Shown piece after piece: positions 45,345 to 55,600 of a DNA stretch of 64,000 bases. The stretch's first letter is position 1; every line of letters begins with the position of its first letter. The position numbers were made by a program, and so were the translations under genes. The DNA comes from Reichenbachiella ulvae (lineage in GTDB: Bacteria > Bacteroidota > Bacteroidia > Cytophagales > Cyclobacteriaceae), in the NCBI RefSeq assembly GCF_025833875.1, contig NZ_JAOYOD010000001.1, positions 4,340,001-4,404,000 of the forward strand, in the 5' to 3' direction. The notes beneath the pieces were generated by a model. The model had not been told where the DNA came from. It made no database searches and was given only the letters and a program-made list of their open reading frames with translations.

Positions 45345-46272
45345 GGCCGTTAGGATTTACAGTGGAAATAAAGATGTCATTAATGGAAGGAATTTTCTCG
45401 TTGAAAGAAACCAAATTGGACTGACTGGTGATTTCTTTCACCAAATCATTTACACTCATGCTCTCTCCTAATTTTAGTTCCGTCTTATAGATATCCTGAA
45501 GTTTTCTCGATTTTAGGATATCCAAACCATCCTGAGCCTTTAGTTCTTCGCCTGCATATTCTACGATGAAGGTGTTGTCCCTAAATTGGTTTTTGATGTC
45601 TGTCTTAGCGCCTGAAATGATAACGTTGGCATTATTGATCAAAGCAATATCATCACAGAGCTCTTCTACAGATTCCATTCTGTGGGTAGAAAAAATAACC
45701 GTAGTTCCTTTTTCTCTCAGCGCTAAAATTTCATCCTTGATCAAATTGGCGTTGACAGGATCGAAACCTGAAAAGGGCTCGTCCAGAATGATGAGAGATG
45801 GTTCGTGAACCACCGTAGCTATGAATTGGATCTTTTGCTGCATTCCTTTGGACAGATCCTCTATGTTCTTGTTGACCCACGAATCCATCTCCAGGCGCTT
45901 CAGCCAATCTTTGATCTTTTTCACTGCCTCTCTTTTCTCCAGTCCTTTCAATTGCGCCAGATAAAGCAGCTGTTCACCAACCTTCATTTTTTTATAAAGG
46001 CCTCTTTCCTCAGGCAGATAACCAATTTTCCTAACATGCTCAGGCTCTAGCTTTTTGCCATGAAAAAGCACCTCGCCTTCATCCGGCATGATAATCTGAG
46101 TGATGATTCTGATTAATGTGGTTTTCCCTGCTCCATTGGGACCTAGTAGTCCAAAAATACTGTTTTCAGGGATTTCAAAAGAGATTTTCTCCAGGGCCTG
46201 ATGGTTTCCATAGCGCTTGGAGACACTTTTAATTTCAAGTAGATTCAAGTCAAGTTTAATTTTGTGATACAC
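45337..46272 (-). CDS. ABC transporter ATP-binding protein, NatA-like
   Basis: A 311-residue ATPase that powers the downstream permease. Seen: Walker A GPNGAGKTT (about 44-52), Q-loop, the signature LSKGMQQKIQ (about 140-149), Walker B LIILDEPFSGFDP and the H-switch STHRMESVEE, all intact, with a C-terminal regulatory domain (DUF4162-like, about 215-310). The start is uncertain: GTG at 46272 gives MYHKIKLDLNLLEIK, while a TTG at 46248 would give MNLLEIKSVSKRYG, closer to most homologues. It heads the two-gene operon. Confidence 0.9.
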   Translation of the reverse strand: MYHKIKLDLNLLEIKSVSKRYGNHQALEKISFEIPENSIFGLLGPNGAGKTTLIRIITQIIMPDEGEVLFHGKKLEPEHVRKIGYLPEERGLYKKMKVGEQLLYLAQLKGLEKREAVKKIKDWLKRLEMDSWVNKNIEDLSKGMQQKIQFIATVVHEPSLIILDEPFSGFDPVNANLIKDEILALREKGTTVIFSTHRMESVEELCDDIALINNANVIISGAKTDIKNQFRDNTFIVEYAGEELKAQDGLDILKSRKLQDIYKTELKLGESMSVNDLVKEITSQSNLVSFNEKIPSINDIFISTVNPNGHE

Positions 46273-46316
46273 CCGGTTAGTGCCGGTTGACTCGAAAATA
46301 TTACATGAAAGGGAAA

Positions 46317-47213
46317 TTATTTGATGTACTCGAAGGTAATGTTGCCTAAAGCGACATCTATCACAAACTCCATGATGTTCTCCGCTTTAGGGGAGTAGCT
46401 CTTATTGGCATACACATCGGGTTCAATCTCCTTGAAGCCCTGCTCCAAAGAATATTTGCACAGTGGGGAACTCTTGAATCGTATGATGGCAGGAAAATCG
46501 TTCTCAGGTATTTTGATCTTTAAGGTTCCAGCTCCTACGCTGGCGTTGACCTTGCATGGACTATTAACGCCCTCACCAAAATCCAATACCGCTGTTCCAA
46601 AACCCACTTCTGCTATCACATTTTTAGCTCGGGCCAAATGCATCTTCTGCGCCACCAGATTGCCCAAATCTACAATCACAGAGAAGGTATCCATTTGACA
46701 TCTATTCATTCCCTTATCATCATAATGAATATTGACGTCCGCACTCCCCGACTGGATTTTGAATCTGGAAACGGCCAAATCTGAAAGATTGATATGATTG
46801 TCTCCGACCCCATAGGTCAAATTCAAATTGTAAATTTTCTGGTCTGTCAGGTATATCTTCCAAAAGTCTTTTTCCTCAGAGCCATCTTCCGATCCAAAAA
46901 CATTGTAAGTAATGGCGTGACTGAGGCCTTTCTGGTTGTAATCTTCTAATTCGAGGTGTACAAAGTTGGTGGTATACTTGATGTCGCTGGTAAAGGTAGG
47001 ATTGACGTCTGAGAGAGAGGGATTGCCGTAGATGGTGACCGGATCGTTGTGATGGGACGGTTTGACAAAACAGGTCCCTGATGTCGCTTTCATCGAAAAA
47101 TTCACTGTGTCGAAAGTGACATCATTTTTGACGGTATAAAATTTCTTTAGCTGACCAAAGCCTTCATACCCACCAACGCATATTGCCAGAGCAACTAATA
47201 AAATTCTCAACAT
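46317..47213 (-). CDS. Exported protein of unknown function with a beta-solenoid-like region
   Basis: A 298-residue exported protein: signal peptide (MLRILLVALAICVGG, cleavage near residue 20), then strand-rich sequence throughout. The second half (about 140-290: VGDNHINLSDLA, GSADVNIHYDDKG, VIAEVGFGTAVLDFG, SVGAGTLKIKIP) has the repeating pattern of toast-rack/LiaF-like putative adhesin domains. No function is known to me. The start at 47213 is preferred to the open-frame start at 47237 because it begins the signal peptide. It lies between the ABC operon and dnaJ. Confidence 0.68.
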   Translation of the reverse strand: MLRILLVALAICVGGYEGFGQLKKFYTVKNDVTFDTVNFSMKATSGTCFVKPSHHNDPVTIYGNPSLSDVNPTFTSDIKYTTNFVHLELEDYNQKGLSHAITYNVFGSEDGSEEKDFWKIYLTDQKIYNLNLTYGVGDNHINLSDLAVSRFKIQSGSADVNIHYDDKGMNRCQMDTFSVIVDLGNLVAQKMHLARAKNVIAEVGFGTAVLDFGEGVNSPCKVNASVGAGTLKIKIPENDFPAIIRFKSSPLCKYSLEQGFKEIEPDVYANKSYSPKAENIMEFVIDVALGNITFEYIK

Positions 47214-47265
47214 GGCATTTATAACGGAATTCAGCACATTTCGGTTTTAAAACAAAGCCCGAAAA

Positions 47266-47303
47266 TAAAAGGAAAGGGTCAGAATTGAAAATCCTGACCC
47301 TTT
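47266..47303 (-). terminator. Terminator of dnaJ
   Basis: A 10-bp stem (AAAGGGTCAG at 47273-47282 with CTGACCCTTT at 47294-47303) with an 11-nt loop, followed on the minus strand by a broken T-tract (CCTTTTATTTTC). It lies 27 nt after the dnaJ stop. Confidence 0.75.
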
Positions 47304-47330
47304 CTTGCGTGTTTTATCGTCGATTATGGC

Positions 47331-48458
47331 CTAAAAGAACTCTTTGATCTTCTCAAAGAAGCCTTTGTCAGACTTAGATGGTGCTGGAGTGAAATTCTCT
47401 GAATCTCTCAAACTCTCCAATTTTTCCCTCTCGTCTTTGGTCAGCGCCTTTGGCGTCCATACATTGACGTGGATCAATTGATCGCCTTTGCCATATCCAT
47501 TGATCTCCTTGATTCCTTTTCCTCTCAAACGAAGGATCTTGCCGCTTTGTGTTCCTGGATCGATCTTGATCTTTACTTTGCCATCGATCGTCGGCACCTC
47601 TACAGAAGTTCCCAGCGCCGCATCTACAAAGTTCAGATAGAGATCATACACGATATTGTTACCATCTCTTTTGAGCGTATCGTCTTCCTTCTCTTCTACC
47701 ACGATCAGCAGATCCCCTGGTACACCTCCACCTGGGGCTTCGTTTCCTTTGCCAGACATGGACAACTGCATACCATCCACTACACCTGCAGGAATTTTCA
47801 CAGAGATTACTTCCTCTTTGTAAGTCAACCCTGAACTATCTACCCCAGGAGGTTTCTTATCGATGGTCTGACCGGCACCATTACATGATGGACAAGTAGA
47901 TGCTGATACCATCTGGCCTAGCATGGTATTCACCACCTTTTGTACTTGACCCGAACCCTGGCACTGTGGACAAGTTCTGAAAGTCACCCCATCAGCGGCA
48001 ACCAATCGGTTGACTTTTAATTTCTTTTCTACACCGTGAGCGATGTCTTCAAGCGTCAGCTTCAATTTGATGCGAAGATTCGTCCCCTTGCGTCTGCGCT
48101 GGCGACCGCCACCACCTCCGAAGAAGCTCTCAAATCCTCCGCCACCTCCGCCACCGAAGATGTCGCCAAATTGAGAGAAGATATCGTCCATAGACATACC
48201 TCCGCCTCCGAAACCACCGCCACCGGCAGCTCCGCCCATTCCGGCATGACCAAATTGATCATAGCGCTGCTTCTTGTTCGCATCGCTCAATACCTCATAG
48301 GCCTCTGCAGCTTCTTTAAATTTTTCTTCAGCCTCTTTATCATCCGGGTTTTTGTCCGGGTGATATTTGATGGCCATTTTACGATAGGCCTTTTTGATCT
48401 CATCTGCCGTAGCAGATTTGCTCAATCCTAGTACTTCGTAATAATCTCTTTTCGCCAT
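47331..48458 (-). CDS. dnaJ: Chaperone DnaJ lacking one zinc centre
   Basis: Hsp40 co-chaperone that delivers substrates to DnaK. The 375 residues include the J domain (1-70, HPD at 33-35), a Gly-rich region (about 75-120), the cysteine-rich region and two C-terminal substrate domains ([23 protein letters not shown]). A normal DnaJ has four CxxCxGxG motifs; this one has two (CPQCQGSG and CPSCNGAG). Motif 1 is replaced by [10 protein letters not shown] and motif 4 by [14 protein letters not shown]. In DnaJ motifs 1 and 4 form zinc centre I and motifs 2 and 3 form centre II, so exactly one centre is lost. grpE is 1 nt upstream. Confidence 0.95.
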   Translation of the reverse strand: MAKRDYYEVLGLSKSATADEIKKAYRKMAIKYHPDKNPDDKEAEEKFKEAAEAYEVLSDANKKQRYDQFGHAGMGGAAGGGGFGGGGMSMDDIFSQFGDIFGGGGGGGFESFFGGGGGRQRRRKGTNLRIKLKLTLEDIAHGVEKKLKVNRLVAADGVTFRTCPQCQGSGQVQKVVNTMLGQMVSASTCPSCNGAGQTIDKKPPGVDSSGLTYKEEVISVKIPAGVVDGMQLSMSGKGNEAPGGGVPGDLLIVVEEKEDDTLKRDGNNIVYDLYLNFVDAALGTSVEVPTIDGKVKIKIDPGTQSGKILRLRGKGIKEINGYGKGDQLIHVNVWTPKALTKDEREKLESLRDSENFTPAPSKSDKGFFEKIKEFF

Positions 48459-48459
48459 G

Positions 48460-49038
48460 TTATGCTCCGGTTACTACTTTCGCGAATCGTATCACCTTAT
48501 CATTGAGTTGGTAACCCTTCTCCACTACGTCTACGATCTTTCCTTTTAGTTCTTCCTCTGGAGCTGGTATTTGAGTGATTGCTTCGTGTTTTTCGAGATC
48601 AAATTCTCCGCCTTTTTCAGCCTCCACTGGTTTTACCCCTTTGGATTCCAAAACACCACGCAATTTGTTGAAGATCAAATCCACTCCCTCTTTGACAGAC
48701 TTTATCTCTGAATCCTCAGTCATTGACTTTTCCGCTCTTTCGAAATCGTCCACCACTGGCAACAAAGCCTGAATCAAACTTTCGTTGGCCGTGCTGATCA
48801 AATCCAGCTTCTCCTTGGATGTTCTTCTTCTAAAGTTTTCGAACTCAGAATACAACCTCAAGTATTTGTCTTGAGACTCCTGAAGTTCCGCCTTCAATTT
48901 CTCCTCTGCGGAAAGCTCTTCTTTCTGCTCTTCCTTTTCTTCTTGTACCTCTTCTTGCTTTTCAGCTTGATCTAGTACTTCTTCTTTTACTTCTGCTTCT
49001 TGAGACTTATTGTCAGCTTTTTTATCGCTTTTTGCCAT
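48460..49038 (-). CDS. grpE: Nucleotide exchange factor GrpE
   Basis: Releases ADP from DnaK. The 192 residues comprise a long acidic/Glu-Lys-rich N-terminal extension (about 1-55), the dimeric long helix (about 56-110, with [19 protein letters not shown]) and the C-terminal beta domain (about 140-192, with [21 protein letters not shown]). The open frame starts with a TTG at 49047, but ATG at 49038 ([11 protein letters not shown]) is more plausible. It overlaps nothing and is 1 nt upstream of dnaJ, the standard operon. Confidence 0.96.
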   Translation of the reverse strand: MAKSDKKADNKSQEAEVKEEVLDQAEKQEEVQEEKEEQKEELSAEEKLKAELQESQDKYLRLYSEFENFRRRTSKEKLDLISTANESLIQALLPVVDDFERAEKSMTEDSEIKSVKEGVDLIFNKLRGVLESKGVKPVEAEKGGEFDLEKHEAITQIPAPEEELKGKIVDVVEKGYQLNDKVIRFAKVVTGA

Positions 49039-49121
49039 TTTTGTCAAAAATTATATGCCTCCATACATTGACAATTACTTTGCCAATGTCAGAGATGTGT
49101 CATAATGTCCTATAAAAAATA

Positions 49122-49156
49122 AAAACTCCTACCATTTGTCAGACGGTAGGAGTTTT
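49122..49156. terminator. Bidirectional hairpin terminator between grpE and the copper operon
   Basis: A 12-bp stem (AAAACTCCTACC at 49122-49133 with GGTAGGAGTTTT at 49145-49156) with an 11-nt loop. On the minus strand it ends the cus operon 21 nt past its last stop, with a T-rich tail. Confidence 0.88.
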
Positions 49157-49176
49157 GTTTCGGACTTTTTCGATTC

Positions 49177-49707
49177 CTATAATTCTTCCTTGACCGTACC
49201 GCAGTGGAGCATTTTGTCCCCAAAGTACGGGTTATTAATTTCCTTATCCAAACTCAACCACTGCGCACCGCTGTTGTTGAATGCCATCGGACAGTATTGT
49301 AGGTACAAACCTTCTGCTTCTCCAGACTTGGCCCATTCGTACATTTGATTGGAGAGGTCACTGAAAGCAGTTCTTTGCTCCTCTACATCTGTAGCGCCCT
49401 GAATTTTGGTCAAGAGATCGGATAACGAAGATCCATCCTCTAACACGGCCAAAAAAGAAGCCGCAGCTGAACTGGCTTTTTCTGCATCTGTTTCCACCAA
49501 AGCATCTTTCAGCTCCATGTATTTGGCTACTTTTTCATTGGATGGTTTCTGAGTTTCGGTCATTTCCATTTCGGATGATTCCATGTCATGACCCGCATGG
49601 GCATGCTCTTCAGTGCTAGCACTTTCCTTTTTGCTACCGCATGCCACTAAAACCACTACTGCTACTAGCATGGTTACGATTTGAGATAAATAATTAGTTG
49701 TTTTCAT
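49177..49707 (-). CDS. DUF3347 lipoprotein, last gene of the copper operon
   Basis: A 176-residue lipoprotein: signal ending VVLVACGSK (Cys23), a His/Met/Glu-rich stretch (about 33-52, HAHAGHDMESSEMEM) suited to metal binding, then a DUF3347 domain (about 55-176). The end of the domain carries Y-x-QYCPMA, GAQWLS and NPYFGDKMLHCG, a pattern also found at the C-terminus of the CusB-like protein, so the two DUF3347 domains are paralogous. The Cys/Met/His content suggests a periplasmic copper or silver binding role, by inference from family and operon. Confidence 0.85.
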   Translation of the reverse strand: MKTTNYLSQIVTMLVAVVVLVACGSKKESASTEEHAHAGHDMESSEMEMTETQKPSNEKVAKYMELKDALVETDAEKASSAAASFLAVLEDGSSLSDLLTKIQGATDVEEQRTAFSDLSNQMYEWAKSGEAEGLYLQYCPMAFNNSGAQWLSLDKEINNPYFGDKMLHCGTVKEEL

Positions 49708-49728
49708 CTTCTTACAATTTATAGTTAT

Positions 49729-51456
49729 TTAATTCTTAGTTATTTCTTGTTTGACTTCTCCACACTTAAGCATCGAAGCTCCATAGTAGGGATTTAAAAT
49801 TTCCTTTTCACTGCTGATCCAGTCTGCTCCCTGGTTGCTATTGGCCATGGGGCAGTGCTGTATGTACAGCGCTTCATTATAGGGTTGAAAAATCTGGACG
49901 AGTTCAATCATTTCGTCTGACAATTGGATGAATTGATTTCTCAAAGAGGTAATATCTGACGAAGCAGCAAGTGCCCTGGCAATAGGCATCAGTACAGTTT
50001 GACTTTCCATCCAGGTCATATGAGACTCTCCTTTAAAAACTTTCATTTCTACCTCAGATAACTTCTTGCTGAAAGTAGAAGATTCTGATTGTGCTCGCGC
50101 AAAGTCATCATCAGCCAGAGCCGATTTGATGTCCAAATAATTCCTGATCAGAGGCTGCAAGGCTCGTTTTCCTTCTTCTGACAAAGACTGAGTAGTTATT
50201 GGTTTTTCCTCCGCAACAGATTCTTCCTCACGTGCATTCATCATACTAGGTTTTCCTGCCAGCTGAGCTGCAGCATCTATGCTAAATGTACCGTGAACGG
50301 CTATTTCCTCTCCGACTTCCAAACCTTCCAATATGACATAGCTGTCTCCAAGAGATGATCCTAAAGTCACTTTTCGGGAGGCAAACTGGACGGACTCACT
50401 ATCTGACTCCTTCACATAAACCACTGAGCGCTTACCCGTCCACATCACTGCAGATTTTGGAATGGCAATTTGCTCAGTCTGATCAGACAAAGGGCTATTC
50501 AACCAACCGGTCACAAACATTTCTGGTTTGAGTTGCTGATCAGGATTACTGACCACCACTCTTGCCTGAGCCACACGCGTCTGAGGATTGATCACCGGAT
50601 CGATAAAGTTGACTCGACCTTCAAACTTCTTTCCTGGAAGTGAAGACACTTCGAAACGAATGCTGTCACCCTGCTTTACCCAGGGCATGTCTTGCTCATA
50701 TACATCGAAAAGCACCCAGAGTGAATTCAGATTGGCCAAATCATATAGCGCCTGACCTTCTTTTACATAATCTCCCTGATTGGCCTTTTTTGCAATTACA
50801 ATCCCATTCTTATCTGCCAATATCGGCAACTGATCCATGGGTTTTCCTGCCTTCAATATCTGATCAATCTGCCTCTTGGACAGCTTCCAATTGAGTAGCT
50901 TCTGCTGTGCCGCTTCGAAGAGCTCTGGATGTTTGTCTTTCATCTTTTGCGCTTCGAAGAGCTCGCGCTGAGCTGCCACCAATTCTGGAGAGTAAAGGCT
51001 AGCTATCACCTGTCCTTTGCTCACATATTCTCCCGTTGTATTGACCCTGAGAGATTCTAACCTACCTGACATATGGGAAGTTTGGGTTGCTGTCGACTGT
51101 TCGTTGACTTGTACCTTTCCACTGAGCCTTAACTCTTTGGTAGCCGTTTGCTTTTGCACGATAGCAGTTTGTACATCGGCCAGTTGCATGGCAGTGGGTG
51201 ACATCTTAATCGCATAGGATTCTGAAGCTCCTTCACTTCCCACGGGGATCAAATCCATTCCGCATATCGGGCATTGGCCCGGTTCGGACTGTCGGATCTG
51301 AGGATGCATCGAGCAGGTCCATTCCTCTGATTTTGATTCATGGGTATGAACTTCCTCCACCTTCTGATCTGTCGAAAAAAGAAACCATCCCAAACCAAGG
51401 CCCAAAGCCAAGGCCAGAACTGCTGCTCCTATTATTTTATTATTTACCTGATTCAT
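49729..51456 (-). CDS. cusB: CusB-like periplasmic adaptor with heavy-metal-binding and DUF3347 domains
   Basis: Membrane-fusion subunit of a tripartite Cu(I)/Ag(I) exporter. The 575 residues hold an N-terminal anchor (about 8-27), a heavy-metal-binding domain (46-70, with TCSMHPQ and CPICGMDL), the barrel-sandwich/hairpin body (about 85-400) and a C-terminal DUF3347 domain (about 440-575) ending YIQHCPMA...GADW...NPYYGASMLKCG. E. coli CusB lacks the first and last of these. Its ATG overlaps the tolC-like stop by 17 nt and the DUF3347 gene follows after 21 nt. Confidence 0.9.
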   Translation of the reverse strand: MNQVNNKIIGAAVLALALGLGLGWFLFSTDQKVEEVHTHESKSEEWTCSMHPQIRQSEPGQCPICGMDLIPVGSEGASESYAIKMSPTAMQLADVQTAIVQKQTATKELRLSGKVQVNEQSTATQTSHMSGRLESLRVNTTGEYVSKGQVIASLYSPELVAAQRELFEAQKMKDKHPELFEAAQQKLLNWKLSKRQIDQILKAGKPMDQLPILADKNGIVIAKKANQGDYVKEGQALYDLANLNSLWVLFDVYEQDMPWVKQGDSIRFEVSSLPGKKFEGRVNFIDPVINPQTRVAQARVVVSNPDQQLKPEMFVTGWLNSPLSDQTEQIAIPKSAVMWTGKRSVVYVKESDSESVQFASRKVTLGSSLGDSYVILEGLEVGEEIAVHGTFSIDAAAQLAGKPSMMNAREEESVAEEKPITTQSLSEEGKRALQPLIRNYLDIKSALADDDFARAQSESSTFSKKLSEVEMKVFKGESHMTWMESQTVLMPIARALAASSDITSLRNQFIQLSDEMIELVQIFQPYNEALYIQHCPMANSNQGADWISSEKEILNPYYGASMLKCGEVKQEITKN

Positions 51457-52690
51457 TTTCTTCAGCGTTAAATGTGAGATAATTGAGTTTTGCCAGAGCC
51501 AATTGATAGCTTTTAGCGGCAGTGACTTTTGCCAATTCGTATTTCAACAGTTGCTGCTGCATGCGCAGCAACTCCTCGAAATTCTGTCCCGAATGGGCAT
51601 ATTCGGTATACAACAGATCAATGATGCTGTGGGTCGTCTCTTCCTGTTGTTCGAAGAGCTGGTAACGGTCCCAGGAGGCCTTGGCTTCATACCAGGCTGT
51701 TTCGTATTGGGATTGCAATTGGCTTTGCAAGTCCTCCATTCTGTTTTGGACAGCTGTTTGCATCAGTCGGCTTTCTTCCTTTTCGCCCCGATATTTTTTC
51801 TGATAAATCGGAATCGAAAGCGTAACCATTGGCATGATGGCATCTTTACCATTGTCAGGAAGACTAATGCCCTCTCGTTTGGCGACAAAAGCATAGTCCA
51901 GACCCAGACCAATTTGCGGCATGGCGTTTTTATTGGACAATTGCTCCTTTGCTTGCCAGGTAGACAGGTTTTGACTCAATCCCTCCATTTTGGGGTGGTA
52001 CCAAAAGTTACTGTCATTGGCTTGGTTCACCAACCACTGGTCTTCGATCGATAATGAATCTTCAAAACTCAGCGATACACTATCCGGATGATGAAGCAAA
52101 TAGGCAAAGGCCATGCTCAGCGGTTTCATTTGATCTCTCATCAATTGGATTTCCGTCTTCAGGTCATCCAATCTTAGATCGACTCTTAACACATCTGTCA
52201 TACTGGACCGACCATTGGCATAGGAAGTGGTCGCTACCCGCTTGTAGCTTTCCAGAAGTCCCAGATTTTGTTCCTGAATTCTTATCTGCTCCTGCAATTC
52301 CAAAATGGGAAAGTAAGCTTGCTTAACTTTTAAAGTAAGCTGCGCCTTGTCATCCAGAAACTGCTGGTATCGAGCTTCGGCTTGCATAGCGGCCAGGTCC
52401 TTCCGAGCACTGATCGTCCCAAACCATGGAAACATCTGCGACAGAGAAAGTTTGGCCCTTTGCGCGCCTACACGAGTTTCTATCGGACTGATGAAATAAC
52501 CAAAAGACAAGGTAGGATCTGGCAATGCAGACACTTGAGCTACGCGTTTCATTGCAGCTTCAAACTCATGGTAACTGGCCTTCAGCCCAGGATTATTCTC
52601 ATAGGCCTCTTGCAGGTATTGGTCCAACTCCTGTGCATGTGCCCCAAAGACCATGGTCACCAATAGGATATATAAAATCAATTTTTTCAT
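51440..52690 (-). CDS. cusC: CusC-like TolC family outer-membrane efflux protein
   Basis: Outer-membrane channel of the exporter. The 416 residues have a signal peptide (cleavage near GAHAQE, residue 20) and two TolC-type halves of long helices, with the ALPDPTLSFGY segment typical of heavy-metal outer-membrane factors. Its ATG overlaps the cusA stop by 4 nt, and its 3' end overlaps cusB by 17 nt, so translation of the three is probably coupled. Confidence 0.9.
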   Translation of the reverse strand: MKKLILYILLVTMVFGAHAQELDQYLQEAYENNPGLKASYHEFEAAMKRVAQVSALPDPTLSFGYFISPIETRVGAQRAKLSLSQMFPWFGTISARKDLAAMQAEARYQQFLDDKAQLTLKVKQAYFPILELQEQIRIQEQNLGLLESYKRVATTSYANGRSSMTDVLRVDLRLDDLKTEIQLMRDQMKPLSMAFAYLLHHPDSVSLSFEDSLSIEDQWLVNQANDSNFWYHPKMEGLSQNLSTWQAKEQLSNKNAMPQIGLGLDYAFVAKREGISLPDNGKDAIMPMVTLSIPIYQKKYRGEKEESRLMQTAVQNRMEDLQSQLQSQYETAWYEAKASWDRYQLFEQQEETTHSIIDLLYTEYAHSGQNFEELLRMQQQLLKYELAKVTAAKSYQLALAKLNYLTFNAEENESGK

Positions 52691-55600
52691 GACTTCCCTT
52701 TTTTGAATTTGAAATCCTCCCGAATGGCATAAAGCACCGGGACGATGAAAAAAGTAATCGATGCGACGATCATTCCCCCAAAGGCCGGAATCGCCATTGG
52801 TATCATGATGTCCGACCCTCTCCCTGTAGAAGTGAGCACGGGCAACAAGGCGATAATGGTAGTCGCAGAGGTCATTACCGCAGGTTTGATTCTTCTTTTC
52901 CCTGCCTCCACTACTGCGTCCAGAATGTCCTCACGATTCTTGATAGGATTCCTGCTGAAACTCTGATCCAGATAGGTGCCCATCAGCACGCCATCATCTG
53001 TAGCGATCCCAAAGAGCGCAATGAAGCCTACCCAAACAGCCACTGACAAGTTGATCGGGTGCATCTGAAATAGCGCCCGCATGTTGATGCCCATGAAGTC
53101 AAAATTGAAAAACCAATCCTGACTGTAGAACCATAGCATGATAAATCCACCACTGAAAGCCATCGCGATACCTGTAAAGATCATCAGCGAGGTGCTCACA
53201 GATTTGAACTGGAAATAAAGGATCAAGAAAATGATTGCCAGTACCAGAGGCACCACGATGGCCAATCGTTTTTCAGCTCTTATCTGGTTTTCGTAACTAC
53301 CCGAAAACTTGTAGCTAACCCCCGATGGAACTTTCAGCTCTCCCTGATCAATCTTAGACTGAATGTAAGCCTGGGCCTCTTCTACAACCTCTACTTCAGC
53401 ATAGCCATCCTTTTTATCCAGTAGGACATAGCCCACCAAAAAGGTGTCTTCGCTTTTGATCATTTGTGGCCCCTGCATGTACTCGATCTCCACCAACTCG
53501 CCAAGTGGAACTTGCACGCCAATCGGTGAGGGAACAAGTATCTCTGCCAGCGTAGAAGGATCATCGCGAAATTCTCGTGGATACCTCACTCGCACAGGAA
53601 ATCTCTCACGACCTTCAACAGTACTAGTGATTGGCATACCCCCGATGGCTGTCTCGATCGTCTGCTGTACTGCCTCGATACTCAAACCATAGCGACCAAT
53701 GGCCTCTCTGTTGATATTCAAATGAATGTATGGCTTACCGACTATTCGATCGGCAAATACTGCTTCTTCCTTTACCGAAGGCACCTCTTTGAGTATGCCC
53801 TCAAGCTTTTCTCCAAATGCTTCGATGGTCTTTAGATCAGGGCCGTAAACTTTGATTCCCATCGGAGCCCGCATACCTGTTTGCAACATCACCAATCGGG
53901 TTTCGATCGGTTGCAGTTTCGGCGCAGAAGTCACTCCTGGGATCTTGGTCACTTTGACAATCTCTTGCCATATATCATCTGGTGAAGCAATTTGGCTCCT
54001 CCAGTTTCGGAAATATTCTCCATCCTCATCTGCTTGCAATTGATTCATCAACCCACTTTCCAGCACTTGATCATTGCTCAATTGCTCTCCTGAGGACAAA
54101 ATATAATGACCCTTCCCATCTGTTTTAAAACGAGCCCTGTGACCCTCTGCATCTGTTTTATACTCCGATCTGTAGTTGATTACATTTTCGTACATCGAGA
54201 TAGGAGCCGGGTCCAAAGCGGTTTCGGCTCTTCCCATTTTTCCTACAGCCAGCTCCACTTCTGGAATGTTGGCCAGCAGCATATCCAGCTGTTGAACGAC
54301 GCGCTTATTTTGCTCCACACCTGCATGGGGCATGGAGGTAGGCATGAGCAGAAAACTTCCTTCGTTGAGAGAAGGCATAAATTCCTTGCCGGTGTTTTGC
54401 CAGACATAAGCCCCAAAACCAATCAGGGTCGCTGGTATCAGGAGGAAAACCCATTTGTAGCTCAAACACCAGCGTAATATTGTCTCATAATAGTACTCCA
54501 GCAATAGAAAGGCACCCAGAACCAGCCCGATCATCAAACCCACAAACAGAAAATTGAGTGCCACCGATCTGCCTGGACCCAAAGGCATCCAGTAGCTCGC
54601 CAACAACCAACCTATCGATAGTAGGGCGATCATAACAGGCATTAAATCAATCCATCGAGATTTAATTAGGAGGTATTGAGGAAGGATTCTACTGATGGCA
54701 AAAGCACATATCGTAAAACCCGCCCAGAGATTAGAGAGGAAAAACAAGGCCACTCCGACCAAAAGCAACAACCAGGCTCCCCACACTCGGAATTTTTGTT
54801 TGGGTATTTTCAATCCAAAAAACCACTGCGCCACGGTAGGTAAGATCAGCAAAGAAACCACCAGTGCAGATAGTAATGCAAAAGTCTTGGTAAACGCCAA
54901 AGGTCGAAACAATTTACCTTCTGCCGCCTCCATGGTAAAGACCGGAAGAAAACTTACAATAGTGGTTGCGACAGCAGTTAAGATGGCATGGCTCACTTCT
55001 GCCGTGGCATTGTAGATAGTCGTTTTTAAGGCCTGACCTTTGGGCGACTCATCAAGATGTTTCAGGACATTTTCTGACAATACGATACCCAGATCGACCA
55101 TGGTACCAATGGCAATCGCAATTCCAGACAATGCCACGATATTGGCATCAATCCCAAAATAGCGCATGGCGATAAAGACCATCAGAACAGCAATCGGCAA
55201 CAAACCAGAAATCAAAATCGAAGCTCGAAGATTCAACACCATCACGATCACCACCAGTATGGTAATGAGAATCTCAAGAGAAAGTGCCTCCTCCAGGGTG
55301 CCCAGGGTCTCATGAATCAACTGCGTACGATCATAAAAGGGCACAATCGTCAGCTGACTCTCCACGCCATTGGCCAAGGTCTTTTTAGGAAGGCCTGCAG
55401 ATATATCCGCAATTTTATCCTTGACTCCATTGATCACCGCCAGGGGATTGGCACCATAGCGAGCCACCACTACTCCGCCCACCACTTCTGCACCATCTTT
55501 GTCGAGCAGACCTCTGCGCGTGGCTGGTCCTAATGTCACATGCGCAATATCTTTGACCCTAATCGGCACATTGTCCTTCACAGACACGACAGCCATTTCC

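Noticed and set aside
48036..48431. 131-codon open frame antisense to dnaJ
   Set aside because: Shadow of the Gly-rich part of dnaJ; Ser/Ala/Thr-rich with no homology pattern.
51503..52054. 183-codon open frame on the plus strand inside the cusC-like gene
   Set aside because: Antisense to a clear TolC family protein; no recognisable domain or start context.
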